Assembly: GCA_021234155.1 (NCBI GenBank)
Contig: JAJEKV010000040.1
Location: 3,327,799 to 3,391,798, forward strand
Reading direction: 5' to 3'
Origin: Isoetes taiwanensis
Taxonomy: Eukaryota > Streptophyta > Lycopodiopsida > Isoetales > Isoetaceae
DNA length: 64,000 bases
Each line of letters opens with the position of its first letter. Positions within the stretch are counted from its first letter, which is position 1. The position numbers were made by a program, and so were the translations under genes. Positions 43,976 to 55,912 of this stretch are shown here, piece after piece. The notes under the pieces were generated by a model that was not told the DNA's origin, made no database searches, and saw nothing but the letters and a program-made list of their open reading frames with translations.

Positions 43976-44708
43976 TATAGCCTTCGCCTTTGTGCTGGGC
44001 ATTTTGTACAAAGTTTTTTGTTATAACATTGTGTTTAAATTTTCACCGCTTTCGTGTTCAATATGAGTTATGCTTTTTGAGTTCACTATGTGTTATACTT
44101 TTGTTCACTATGCTTTTGTGTTATCTCAACTTTGAATTGGATAAACAAAGTAGTCTGAAAGATCGCGGTGGCGATTCTGTACACCACTTATACATCCCCC
44201 AGATAGTAACTTGACCAGGAAGCACACAATGTGCTTCTTGTATTCTGCCTTCACTTGTTCTCGCAAGAATCGCAATGGCGATCCTTACGACCACTCGTGA
44301 TGCTGCTCAAACCCCTCGGTTACTATCATGACAGCTTTGGGCTACAGGCCTGGTGTCAAATTATGGCGTATGTTATTTTTTCAAGCTGAACTTAGGATTA
44401 TTGATGCTTTGTTTTGGTTGAGAGGAATCATTTCTTACCATCCCCGGGGTGACCACGACCTATTTCGTTGTCAAACGAGAAAACGAAATTTCTCTAATTA
44501 ATGAAACCATGCTTAGTGAGCTTCCACAGTCAGAAGCATCATCTATCTCCTCACTCATCTCTTTCTCATTTATATCATTTTGTAAAAGAGCATCAATACT
44601 AGCAATACAAGTTTGTCTAATTTTCAGTACATCAATGATAAAATTACCAAGAGTAGACGGTGGCAAGCTAAATAACTCTACCAATGTGCCATGGACCCCA
44701 TACCTCTG

Positions 44709-45896
44709 TCACAAAATCTCATATGCTGGGCATAAAAGAAGAGCATGCACCTCATCCTCAACCTCATCCTGACCACAGACCTTGCAGACTCGCCTGTCCC
44801 TCGGTATGTTCCTCCATCTTCCTTCCTCTATACCCAAGTGATGGGAACTCAGACGCATGCGCGAGATCTCCTTGCGCTTCAGGATGGATATGTCACTCCT
44901 CAAGTAATACGCCTCCTGTAGCATAGGATTCATGTGATTGCGATAAGCCTCCATCTTTGTTTTGGGATGTAACCAGAGTACAGCACGGATTCCTGCAATC
45001 ACCCATTCTCTTATCTCCTTAGGCGGACAATCTTCAATTTTCATGTTCCATTTCAGCAACCATTCCCTAACATTCTTATACCAACCATTTGATTCGCTTT
45101 CCTTCATTGCTAGGTATGGCAGTCTACTGTCATCTAGAGCCTTAACTTTCTCAGACATATACCAAGTCCGGATAAGGGCTTCACCTTCCGGAGGAATCAT
45201 ACCACACTCTGCCAACATCATCTCATACGGGGTTTGTGTCTTCACTCCAAGTTCTGTACATAGGAATCTCTTTTGAATTCTCTCCAATTGAGTCCATAAA
45301 CATGCCGGCAACCCTGGACCCCATACTTCGCATACAGTACCACGGACTGGACCAAGACTTTGTAAAGCATCTTCTTGAGACTCAGATTCAAAATATGTGC
45401 TTTCCCACAACTCCTCCTCAGACAAAGATAAAGTGATTTAAGACCGCCATTTGTTCTCTGCTCAATGCACTTATTCCATCTGAAATTCTTATCAAGTATT
45501 AGCCCCAAGTATTTGTATGTATCAGTAGAGTCCATCCTTGCCCCTTTATAATAGAAGTCATGATTCTTTCTGGAACCCACTACCATGATTTTAGACTTAG
45601 ACAGATTCACTTTCATGCCCATAGCATCAGAAAATTCAGCCAACGTATCAAGATGCTTTTGAGCCCCTCACTGGCCGCTTTCGAGATAAGTACTACATCA
45701 TCCGCATATAAATGTAAGAGCAAGCATACCCCCGCAATAGAAGTGCCCGCCCACCCTCGCCCATAATCCATTCTTCTAACCCGTCAATAAACAACCCAAA
45801 CAACGTCGGAGACAAGGGGCAGCCCTGTTTGACACCCACATTACTCACTACCACACTGTCACATGCATTCCTGAAGGGCAAAGATAATTCTACCAA
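44709..45896 (-). pseudogene. LINE RT second half and zinc-knuckle domain
   Basis: Three overlapping frames. 45693-45896 has GVKQGCPLSPTLFGLFIDGL. The YADD catalytic strand lies between this and the next frame (about 45690-45710, LYADDVVLISKAA in a third frame). 45242-45643 has MKVNLSKSKIMVVG and TYKYLGLILDKNF. 44709-45425 has the C-terminal domain with MRLSSHHLGIEEGRWR and the knuckle CKVCGQDEVEDEVHALLLC (Cys-x2-Cys-x9-His-x4-Cys). About three frameshifts make it non-functional as read. Confidence 0.85.
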
Positions 45897-46999
45897 AGAC
45901 CGCTTTCATATACTAACCTCGTAGCGTCTGCATCTCCAATCGGGATATTTAATTTTCTCATTCTTTCCAGCAAGCATTCTCTAGGAACCATATCAAATGC
46001 TTTACTAAAATCAATGAACGCAAGATATAGAGGTTGTTTCTTACCCTTTACCGCATCCATTGCAACTCTGAGAGTGACTAGGTGGTCAATGGTGGAGTGC
46101 TTTTGTCGGAAACCAGCCTGCCCATGAGCTCTTAAATCATGCTCTTCAACCCACTTAACAATCTTAGATTCTAGTATTGATGCAAAAAGCTTGGAAAATA
46201 TACTAGATATCAAAATGGTTCTGTAATTATTAATATCAAACTTATCACCTCCTTTGAAAATCGGCACCACTCTATTGACTTGCCATGTTTCAGGAAAACC
46301 CTCACATAACGCCATATTAAACATCTTCATGAGAGGTTCAATCAGCTGGTCTCCCGCCCATTTTAACATCTCTGCCACAACTCCACGCGCATCAGCAGCC
46401 TTACCATTAGCAAGTTTCGCAATTCCAGCCATGACATCCTCAACTGTGATAAAAGGCTCCCTCTCATCCTGTTCCATAACCATGTTTGATTCAACCCCAT
46501 CCAATTGATACAGTTTCTTAACATGCTGAAATAACTCTATGGCATTAAATGTTGGAACATCTGCGGTTTTCATTTTCATTCGGTTCCAGAAGCTTTTAGG
46601 TTCCCGTATCAGATCATACATGTGTCTTGCTTGGCTCTCTCGTAGAAATTGCCTCTTTTTCTTGCGAATAAGAGAGACATACTCCTTCTTTTTTATCTTT
46701 TTATCCCCTGCTTCCTTTGCCGCGTGATATTCTCTACGTTTGGCCTTACAGGATTCATCATACCAACTGTTACATGGCAGCCCCTTTGCTTTCCGTTTAT
46801 GTGTGAAAGTGTGTACTGCTGCATTAAGGAGAAGCCGTGTAATCTGACTATCCATGTCTGCTATTGTCACCATGTTCCCTAACTCTGACACCCCTGCTTC
46901 ACAAGCTGCTTTATAAAGATCTCCTTTCTTAGGGTCCACCCTCACGCAATTTTGCTGATCAATATTCTTAACAGGAATAGACACATTACCGATCTCCAA
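45890..46999 (-). pseudogene. LINE ORF2 linker and RT fingers/palm
   Basis: A 369-codon frame with the pre-RT linker (RKKKRQFLRESQARHMYDLI), the RT entry ANGKAADARGVVAEMLKW, VVPIFKGGDKFDINNYR, AGFRQKHSTIDHLVTLR and the catalytic FIDFSKAFDMVPR. The residue after the usual GKxxGxDG turn is altered (KAADARG), so the turn may not be functional. The frame is lost near 45890, inside the segment before GVKQGCP. Confidence 0.9.
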
Positions 47000-47186
47000 A
47001 TGAAATATTATTGGGACATGATCCGATTCTCGTCAGCGGGTCCCAAACTTTTAACCGCTTAATTGTTGTGAAACCCCTTCCCTCCTATGACGTAATCTAC
47101 AACACTTTTCCCTCAGATAGATTTTCCCCCCCCTAAAATCAGGCAACCCATTAAATATTCTCCCGATTTCCGTGATCAGGAAGTGA

Positions 47187-47353
<167 letters not shown>

Positions 47354-47379
47354 GGAAAATTGCCGTATTTTCTTTTTCA

Positions 47380-48515
47380 TTTTAGTTACTATAGGCTCCC
47401 AAAGCCCAGCCCAGGGAGACTCATGTTTATTGCCAATGGCAGACCAAGTAGTTTTGTAGCTGAAGCCTGCCCTATTACTGTGACCCCACAAAGGGAGGTA
47501 TTATCCGAGTCCATTATAATAGAACATTTGTTCTTATTCAGCACAACTCCTGAAGCTCTGCCAAAAAAGTCCATAGCTGCCAGGAAGGAGGATAGACCGT
47601 AACCATCATCTTGTAAGAACACAAAAGTGTCATCAGCATACTGCATCAGGGACAAATCATCTAGATTCCCTGGCATTTGTAAACACTTTATGGATTCCAT
47701 TTACCATGACAGCTGAGCAGCTAGCTTCATTGAATTCTTGCACTTTTTCAATTACCTTGTCTGATAACCCCAAATGCTTCATGGCTTTGTAATGAAAGGT
47801 GCAATCTCTTGTATCAAAACCCCTACTGAAATCCAACTTCAACAACATGCATTTTTTCTTGGATACCTTGGCCCAATTTAATCCTTCATGCGCCCCTATA
47901 AAGTTATCTAAAATACTTCTTGCAGGGAAGAAGGCAAACTGCACTGGGTTGATTTTAGACTGGAGTATTCCTTTTATCCTGTTTGCTAGCAGCTTAGCAT
48001 GTATTTTTTAGGAGGCATTGGCCAAGGAAATCGGTTTCCAATCAGAGAAGGCAGATGGACCTTCTACCTTTGGGACCAAGGCAATAAGGCCAACATTAAT
48101 TGCAAGATGAAGTTTGGAAGCCTCCCAAGCCCCCCTAATGAAAGTTACCATATCCTAATTCATGTCATCCCAATTCGGGAGGGATGCCATCTGGTCCAAG
48201 ACTTTTGCCATGTGCGATGCTCTTTAACACATTATGAACTTCTTCCTCTGTTGGAGTGGCCATTAGAATTTCATCATCAATGGGAGCATTTGAGGGCCCA
48301 ACCAAGCTGAAAAATTCATCTATGCTTCTGGAGTCAATTGGCACTGGTGTGAACAGTTTCTGATATCTTTTGTAGAAGAAATCATGTATTTCCTGTTGAT
48401 TGGTGATAGTTGAATGCTACTCATCTTTTATAGAGAGAATGCCATTGTTTAACATTCTATGCTTTGCAACCCTGAAAAATAGTTTGGAATTGCTTTTATC
48501 CATACAGTTGAGGTA
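47380..48515 (-). mobile_element. LINE family C fragment (RT region)
   Basis: On the minus strand it starts near 48515 with a pre-RT region (NSKLFFRVAKHRMLNNG, then GKSLGPDGIPPEL near 48200). 47657-47944 has the palm strand LLKLDFSRGFDTRDC, and 47389-47700 the catalytic QYADDTFVFLQDDG and KCSIIM. The GVRQGDPLSP segment between them is deleted near 47690-47700. It is truncated at both ends and inactive. A 24-base tandem duplication around GAGGTATTGACACTTACTCC (48507-48555) marks the 5' junction. Confidence 0.8.
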
Positions 48516-49146
48516 TTGACACTTACTCCTAGTTGAGGTATTGACACTTACTCCTGACAGCCAAGCTTTGTGCTTCTACATCACACGTCTACATCATGCT
48601 TTGTTAGGAATTCAGGATAACTTGGGAACACATCATCTTAATTGGCTTTTAGGAGAACAATGTGTCATGCACATCATGTGATTATCCATATATTTATCGT
48701 GTGGACTACTAGAAAGTTTCAATAGTTGTTTTTAAAAGTCCAAAATGAGTGTGATCGTGGGAAAATGACATTCATTTTTCGGCTTTTCCTTTCCATAACA
48801 TTTCTTAAAACCATTGAACATGCCATGATAGTGACAGCATGTATGCAAATGCCAATGTCGAATACTTTCCTACATTCGTTGACATATCTAAAATTGGACC
48901 CTCGATTCCTGCTGAAGAATTTGAAGGCATTTTGGAGTAGGTGGCTATTTCTAACGTGCATCAGCATAATGCTGTCGTCGTTTTCCAGAAGCAGCTTCGC
49001 TTTCCACAGCCACAGCACAGAGCTTTTCCTTTCAACAATTATTGGGCATCTTCTATTCTCTCATTCAGCCTTAAATATATTTTGTTTCAGACCATCTCTG
49101 CTTTCCGGCTTCTGGAGCTTTAGATTCAAATTGTAATTTCGAATTA
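48516..49146. promoter_or_regulatory. Upstream region of the transporter gene
   Basis: No gene on either strand; the frames at 48719-49136 have no domain. The last 150 bases are pyrimidine-rich (TTTCAGCC, TCTCTGCTTTCCGGC), like a plant 5' leader, and end in GAATTAATGG at the proposed start. A TATA box cannot be chosen with confidence. Confidence 0.4.
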
Positions 49147-52100
49147 ATGGCTGATGAAGCACTAGTAATCTCTGGGGAAGCAAGGGAAAAGAACGCTGGC
49201 GAATTATTTGTACTCGAATCCAAAGGTTCTTCGTCTCACTTGTAAAGTTTGGGCTTTCACAACATTAATGCCTTTGTAATTCTTAAAACATGGTCCTTAG
49301 GTACATGGCTGCACGCAGCATATCATCTAACAACTGCCATAGTAGGACCTGCCATTTTGAGCCTCCCCTATGCATATGCACAATTGGGATGGTTCTTTGG
49401 AATATTTGCAATGCTTTTGGGATCTGCTGTGACATTTTATGGGTACAGTATCATATCGAGGTTATTAGTGGAGTTTGAAGAGAGAGGCAGCAGACATTTA
49501 CGCTTCAGAGATTTAGCGACAGAAGTTGTAGGTTGTTTAAATTCCTTTTTCTCTTCTTCATATGCTGTTTATTGTAGAATAAATAAGTAGAATATTCCAT
49601 TTATTTCCTTGATTAGTAAAATTCGTACACAATTTCAAATTCATAACAGGCTGAAATTTCAGTAAACCGTCTTGCAGGGCCATTTGGGAGCTTGGTCGTT
49701 GTAACTATACAGTTCCTGGTATGTCTTGGCATAGTCATTGGTAGTGCACTACTAAGCGGCCAGGGAATGCAGGTGTGTGTTAAAATTTTCTGTAGTTATG
49801 CTGTTTGATATCCTCATAAAGTCCAAAAGTTCAGAACACATATCAAAACGTTACTTGCTATGGAATATGGAATCCATGTCATATAAAACTTGGTGGGTTT
49901 CTTGTTTGGTATTGGCAATGACTATATTTTAATTATATGGTACTGACAATGACTATATTTTAATTATACTACTGTCTAATTTTTCTTTACATTGTCCTGA
50001 TATTCTCCAAACTATAATGCAATGCCTTGAAGTAGCTGTTCTCTACTTACATCCATGTGCATGATGACAATGCTCAGGAATCATTTTAAGCCCATCTTAA
50101 AAAAGTTGAGTCCTGCTTTTTGCTGAGCAATGCAACAATAGGTGAATAATGAGATATGCCATCAATGTCCTGCTCCACGATCTGTGTAATTTTTCTCCAC
50201 GATCTGTGTGTAGTTTACTTTGATCAAGAATTGTATTGATGTTTTGAGCTTTCCAGTTTGGCTTAAGGTATAAAATTCTATAGGATCTGACTGAACTCAC
50301 ATGAAAACTGATAAGTACTGCTAGTATTCCTGAAAAATGCGTGTATAAATACCACAAATATGCAGGCATGAAAGCGAGAGGATTTCAAGTACAAGACCAA
50401 ATTGAGGAATCCGATGGGTACTTTGGCCTACTAGGCAATGTTTCTGAAAGGATCTATCTAAAAGTAGTCGTTGGTGTGTGCATATAGGTAGTGTTTGTGG
50501 AAAAAGTTAGCAAGTTTAATTTAGATTATGGAATGCTACAGTTTGCTGCTATTAAGGTGCTGCTTAAACACAGGCTTTATCTTTACTATTATGTAAAATG
50601 CACCCAGCAAATCAGTGCAAGTTAAGAGTTGCAATTTCCAGTAAAATGTGATCAAAGGTAACTCAATAATGTGTCAGGTCCTGTGTCAGTTGAGCTTTCT
50701 TCCAATCTGATGTACACACTATATGACTGCTCTTTCATGCTTAATAAAACGTATATTCGAATGCTTCTATGCCATATGCAATTTTGTTGTCCCTAATTGC
50801 TTGTAAAATTCCTGCAGATAATATACTCCAATGTGAGCCCAAAGGGCACAATGAAACTTTATCAATTCATCTTGATTGCTGGTGGTCTTTTGGCGCTTTT
50901 ATCTCAGCTGCCTTCTTTTCACTCACTGAGGCATATCAACTTGATTTCTTCTCTCTTATCACTAGGTTATAGTTTAGCTATCGTTGCTGGCTCAATTTAT
51001 GCAGGTAAGTCCATAATTAGTATGTTAAATTATTTATGACAAATTGAGGTTTTTATGACAATGTCTTAGGTCACTCAAAGCATGCACCATCGAAGGACTA
51101 TTCCTTAAAAGGAAGTGACATCCACAAAGTTTTTGGGGTTTTTAATGCATTGGGAATAATTGCTACGTCGTTTGGAACTTCTTTGATCCCAGAAATTCAG
51201 GTATATAAATCGTTGAAAGGGTTTCTATAAAGTAGAGCAAGTAGTTTTTAAAGTCATGTTGTCTGCATTTGACTGAAAGCACATAGGCTTCAAGGAGTAT
51301 GTTTAAATATCACAGAGCAATTAATGCAGGTTCATGAAGGAAATGATTATATGTAAGGAATAGAGGAATTGGGTCAGAATTAAAAGGTAAGTTGAAATCG
51401 TGCATGAAGAGACCCAAGGAAGCTTACCACACAACCATTGAGTAAGCTTCCAGGCTGGACCAGCAGATCCAAACTTCACTATCATACTAAACAAATTTGG
51501 ATCTTCTAATGATCAGTTAAAGCAAGCTGTCTTTGTTATAACTCTATATGACTATTTTCGTCAAAGAGAATTCATCAAACATAGTGAAAAAGATTTCAAA
51601 TGACAATTAAAAAATCTAAGATCTTATCAAGCAACATGAGAGGATCAAGTTAGAATAAGATCATCTCTGTTTTATGTCAATGGTGGACAAAAAAGTTGGT
51701 CTTGTGGATCAAGGGATTTGTTGCCTCCTCGCTTGAAGTAGCAAATGAGTTTCACTTGGACCAGCTCGTTAAAGTGTACTACTCTTTATGGGTCTGTTAA
51801 CATATAAAATGTGTATGATGTACATGCAGGCAACGATTTCCCCACCAGTAGCAGGAAAGATGCAGAGGGGCTTGTTATTTTGTTATGCTATAGTGGCTTG
51901 CACATTCTTTTCAGTTGCAATTTCAGGTTATTGGGCTTTTGGGAACCTATCCGATGGCAACTTGCTCAATAATCTCTCCCCAGATGAAGGTCCTTCACTA
52001 GCTCCAGATTGGTTACTTTTTATTGCCATCTTGTGTGTGATACTACAACTATTCGCCATTGGTGTGGTAAATCCTACTCAAAGTCTGCTTACTTCTCTTT

Positions 52101-52541
52101 AAATTTCTCCTTCCAGTTGTTAAGCAGTTCCTTTTAACCATTATAATGCAGGTATATGCACAGCCTATGTTTGAAGTTTTAGAAAGCTATCTATCTAATC
52201 CCAAGCATGGGATACTCTCTGTTAGGAATTTCTTTCCACGTATACTTGCAAGAAGTATATACATAATGGTATCAAGCCTTGTGGCAGCTATGCTCCCATT
52301 TTTTGGTGACCTAAATGCCTTCATTGGAGCAGTAGGGTTCATACCTTTGGGATTTGTGGTTCCAATGGTATTTTACCTTGCTGCCTACAGACCATCAGTG
52401 TGGACACTTGCCTTTTGGATTCATGGATCACTATTGGTTATCTTCTCAGTTGTGGGGATTCTTGGTGTGGTATCTTCTGTTCGCCAAATTGCTTTGGATG
52501 CCCATAAGTACAAGCTTTTTGGAAACAGTACTACTACTTAG
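49147..52541 (+). CDS. Amino acid/auxin permease (AAAP) family transporter, GABA-transporter-like, seven exons
   Basis: Exons: 49147-49225, 49301-49531, 49678-49772, 50818-51004, 51070-51200, 51830-52066 and 52152-52541. Every junction is GT-AG and phases agree throughout, giving 1350 bases, 449 residues plus TAG. The protein starts MADEALVISGEAREKNAGEL and has the AAAP hallmark GTWLHAAYHLTTAIVGPAIL followed by SLPYAYAQLGW in the first membrane span. Later parts include HLRFRDLATEVVG, IYSNVSPKGTMKLYQFI, FGTSLIPEIQ, AISGYWAFGN and FIGAVGFIPLGFVVPMVFYL, all in family order. I expect about 10-11 membrane spans and proton-coupled import of GABA, proline or related amino acids at the plasma membrane. 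The length matches plant GAT1-like members. Exact substrate is not readable. A short local repeat (ACTGACAATGACTATATTTTAATTAT) lies in intron 3. The gene looks intact. Confidence 0.92.
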
Positions 52542-52724
52542 TTGTGAAGTGCCCTTTATCTGTAACCCATGTAATGTAGATTACATATACATTTTGTTCA
52601 AACAACATAACTCCCAGAACTGTTAATTTCCACGAAAAAAAATGAGAGATTTCAAGACTAGAAAGCTTTGCATCTAGTGAAGCATATATTCCTGATAAAC
52701 ATGCAAGTGAAGAATAATAATACT

Positions 52725-53078
52725 TCAAATAAGAGTGATTCCATTTGATGTGAGACCATCTACAAGAGCTTTTCTTTTTCCATGGTACCTTTCACCTTTG
52801 GCAAGGTGGAAGACTATTCCAGGTATTTGGGCGTCCTTCATCCGCTGAGCTAAGACCTCTCCTATTTTAGCGGCTGCAACAACATCAGCAGTGCGAGGCA
52901 TTTCAGCCTTGAGAGCCTCCTCTTTGGAAGAAGCTGCTAATGCCACTTTGCCTGTGCTTGTTTCCACAACCTCTGCGGTCACGTAACGATTGGAGAAGCA
53001 CATTCGCAGAACGTAAGGCTTCACGAATTTTGTAATTCGCATCCGCACGGGCTTGGTCGCCATAGCCAAAAGCTTCAA
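52725..53078 (-). CDS. Ribosomal protein uL18 family, probable mitochondrial type
   Basis: A 117-codon intronless gene converging on the transporter, 183 bases away. It has the compact bacterial-type uL18 layout: basic N-terminus (VRMRITKFVKPYVLRMCFSN), a strand RYVTAEVVETSTGKVALAAS, a helix with AAAKIGEVLAQRMKDAQI and the conserved KGERYHGKRKALVDGL near the end. The motif KFVKPYVLRM and the YHGK near the C-terminus resemble the small plant L18p/L5e family proteins of about 115 residues, which are thought to act in the mitochondrial large subunit near 5S rRNA. The start could be Met1 or Met6; Met6 (MATKPVRMRITK) fits the family length better. There is no long transit peptide, as is usual for this short class. 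Confidence 0.8.
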   Translation of the reverse strand: MKLLAMATKPVRMRITKFVKPYVLRMCFSNRYVTAEVVETSTGKVALAASSKEEALKAEMPRTADVVAAAKIGEVLAQRMKDAQIPGIVFHLAKGERYHGKRKALVDGLTSNGITLI

Positions 53079-53499
53079 ACCTAGAAATTATTGGCCATCA
53101 AATACGTATAGAATGTTTAAGGACCTAAAGTGCCTAAAATATAAAATGTTATCACTTCCACATCAGCCAACACTTCTAAATCAGCCAAACTTGAGGTGGC
53201 TATACTATTGGATCTCCATTTCTCAAGATTGATAGTGCTCCTCAAGCTGTTCTCTTTATGTACAAGCTGTATACGCAGTGCTTTGCCCTCAAAAGCTTAA
53301 ATCCATCTTTGATTTTGTAAACGTTAAAATAGAAGCTGACAATGATTGAGAATCCAAAGTGTCAATTTGCTAGACCAACCCTCAATTTTGCAGTTTAAAG
53401 AGGTGGAGAACAATGTCATTTGCATGAAATTAGAGAAATGCAGGGAAATAGGCAGCCAGACACGATGAAGTTGACCTTTTCAGTTTTGTCTTACACCAG
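53079..53499. other. Upstream of uL18, no further gene
   Basis: This should contain the uL18 promoter. CACATCAGCCAA and AAATCAGCCAA form a small direct repeat at 53160-53190. No other feature is supported. LINE family B homology begins near 53500. Confidence 0.4.
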
Positions 53500-55811
53500 T
53501 TGCTTGCTAGCTCTCACCAAGTGCTGGACCCCACCATTCGCCCGCAGGCCGTCCGTCAATACCGCTCCTTCCTCAAGACTAAGAAAGCCAGGTACCTTGC
53601 GGAGCACCAGCAACAGATGTTTGGTCTTCTAGACCGCCACCCTAGGGCCTTCTGGAGAAAGGTCTTGAGTAAGCCCAAGCACCACGAAACGTGAAATATT
53701 ACCCCGAACAATGGGTGAGATACTTGCAAAGAAATTGTGATGACCCAATGGGAAGCCGCACCAAGACTCCGCTAGACATGTGCCTAGCACCCGGCCACAT
53801 CAAGGGGATGTCATAATGGCCGCAACGCCTCGCTAATCCGAAGGCAAAGCAGATTTGGATGGTATGCGTGCAGAGCTTCAAGTGGGCCGGCCCCCAATGG
53901 TGCTTCTGCTTCTCACAAAGACTCTTCAACAGGGCATTGCAAGAAGGCTTTTTCCCGCGACCGACTACCAAGAGAGTTGTGCCCATATACAAAGCAGGGG
54001 GACCCCCACGTACCAAACCAACTATCGCACCATTATGGTCGGGCTTTCGTTTTTTTGCCAAGTTGCTTGCCGATTCTTGAGCCGCGACGACACTTTGGGC
54101 AAGAGGATGGAGAAGTGCGTGCTCTCACGAGGGCAAAGCTTCCGCCTCCCTAGATTCTACTATTGACCATATCTTCACTCGCTTAACACTCATAGAGGAT
54201 AGCCTAATCAACGCCGCACTGCATCGCTGTTTTGTGGATTTCGCAAAGGCTTTTGACACGAAAGGCTCGATAAGTTGTGGGACCCATTGAGACAGCCTTA
54301 GGGACCCCCTCACGACTTGCGTAACGCTATATACGCATTATAATGCAGGCTTGCTCCTGGCCGTCTCACACCGCCTGGGAGCCGCTTGTTAGTAGCATTG
54401 GGGTGCGCCAGGGTCGCCCCTCTATCCCCGACGCTTAAACTGTAGCATTGACCAGCTAGAAGAATGGCTAGCCGAAAGCACCTGGGAGGGGAGGGGAGGC
54501 GCCGCTTGATGCACCACATAATCCGCAACTCATATATGCCGATGATGTTGACTCGCCGCATATACCCCTGTGAGGACATGCAACGCCACCGATGCTTTGG
54601 ACACTTTCTCAAATTCAATCGACATGAGAGTTAACTTGGCCAAGACAAGGGTGCCGCTGGTCCCATCATCCCGGCACCCACGCCCCCTCATTCACTTACC
54701 AAAGCGTGTAGTGGAGGTGGCTCGGCCTTATAAGTATTTGGGCATTGAGTTTTCTACTACCACACACCGGGATGCATCCATCGTTACGGTCACCGCAGTC
54801 GGAAAGCCCTCAGATGCAATGCAAAAACAACAAATACAAGGCGTAGTCATGCATGGGGTCACCGCACACACTTGTTCGTGGCCTTGGTTGAACCGTCCTC
54901 CTATGGGGCGTATGGGGGCCAAAGATATCCCTCACCACTTGGAACGATCTAGAGCGTGCATGTATATTCTTGGCCCGCACCGATCCACGGGCCCCATATC
55001 GATCTTGCTCCAGAGACAGGCTTCCTTCCATTACAGAGGGCTGCTACTGAACGCCACATTATTTACTTCCGTAAGGTGGTGGCTATGGATGAAGCCCGGC
55101 CGCCCAACCTTGCTTTGGCAAAAGGGCGATGGGCCCGCAGCCGACTCAAAGCCCCTTTGAAAGACAAGCAAGCCCAAGTGGTTCTCGCTATGGAATGTGC
55201 AGTAATACAGATGTGGACCAAAGGTGCATACACCGAAGGAACGCTACGCCTTGAAGCAAGATTTCTGATGCTTGCTTCATGGCCAAGCTTTGGGATGCAG
55301 AGGCCCCGGCTACATGTCAAGGTGGCAAATTATCGACAAAGCAGTTAATTCCATGCTCACGAGGGGCCCACACCACTACCTCGCACCCATCTACCCATGA
55401 AAAGCGCAGGGTGATTGCTTCCATTCTGACAGTGCACACCACCTCCGCATTGAGACAGGGAGATGGATTCGGGAGCCGCGGAGGATAGAGTCCGCCGCTG
55501 CCGCCAACAGGCGCCATTGAGAATGAAAGTCACGCCCCGTGCCCGTTCGGCTGACGAAAGCATATCCGGCCTCGGTATGCTCTGCTAGTTGTGCCCCATC
55601 GCCTTGCATGAGCTACCGAAAGCACGGCCTCCGTAGGCTTGTTGGGATCGTACCTCCCGGAGGTAATGGATACGCGGACTCAATTATGCCCCCGTCCGAC
55701 ATTAACCTCACCGTGATTCTTGTGATTATGTATATAATCAGGCAAAGATGTCAAAGATCCTTATTGCTACTAAGGTTTTTCCCTAAAACCCTTCGAGGCG
55801 GGGGTTTTTAA
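53500..55811 (+). pseudogene. LINE family B ORF2 (RT to zinc knuckle), heavily broken
   Basis: Pieces in order: RQYRSFLKTKKARYLAEHQQ (53557), FNRALQEGFFPRPTTKRVVP near 53940, FVDFAKAFDT near 54234-54262, GVRQGRP near 54400, YADD near 54535, YKYLGIEFST near 54730, then the post-RT domain and a degraded knuckle near 55490-55540. The catalytic aspartates can still be recognised, but at least ten frame changes occur. Only the fragment around 54570-55160 stays open for long, and it switches register relative to copy 1. Confidence 0.8.
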
Positions 55812-55912
55812 TCCCGATAGTAATACGCTGCTTTGCTCTCTCTTTGTACTTGGGTCCCATAGGCCAGTTGGTCTCCGTGGACGATAAAATCATATTCTAT
55901 TCTATTCTATTC
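53500..55912 (+). mobile_element. LINE family B, longer copy 2
   Basis: Covers the end of the linker before the RT, the RT, the zinc-knuckle region and the 3' UTR, and ends with ACGATAAAATCATA and an (ATTCT)4 tail (55893-55912), the simple-repeat tail typical of some LINE clades. The endonuclease and ORF1 are missing, so it is 5' truncated. Compared with copy 1 (5859-6951), differences concentrate at CAG/CTG. Confidence 0.88.

Larger units (their letters stand above)
39651..44440 (+). mobile_element. Unclassified element Z, longer copy 2
   Basis: The left 1.55 kb repeats Z copy 1; the remaining 3.2 kb is unique in the window. It has the same promoter block (TATAAAAAG 39803, ATG 39897) and then a chain of plus-strand protein-like frames: 40237-40575, 41215-41316, 41830-42063, 42021-42407, 42440-42766, 42763-42990, 43262-43531, 43559-43756 and 43796-43975. 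No RT, integrase, transposase, helicase or Rep motif is visible. No terminal repeats were found. Candidates are a decayed DNA-virus-like or large DNA-transposon-like insertion, or a captured multi-exon gene. I cannot decide among them. Confidence 0.5.
44450..47040 (-). mobile_element. LINE with zinc knuckle, minus strand (related to family B)
   Basis: From 47040 down the order is the last endonuclease motif (ESDHVPIIFHLEIGN), a linker, the full RT and a C-terminal domain with a zinc knuckle. Most of the endonuclease is missing, so the copy is 5' truncated. It resembles family B in its C-terminal domain (RLSSHHLGIEEGRWR against RTGAHHLRIETGRWI) but is clearly a different subfamily. Confidence 0.9.

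Noticed and set aside
34961-44440. Element Z as the natural 3' UTR of the LINE
   Set aside because: It starts inside the ORF2 coding region, has its own TATA box and Kozak ATG, and extends 4.8 kb with protein-like frames.
39651-44440. Element Z as a pararetrovirus or LTR element
   Set aside because: No RT, protease, RNase H, integrase or coat-type Cys-His motif is visible in any frame, and no LTR or tRNA primer site was found.
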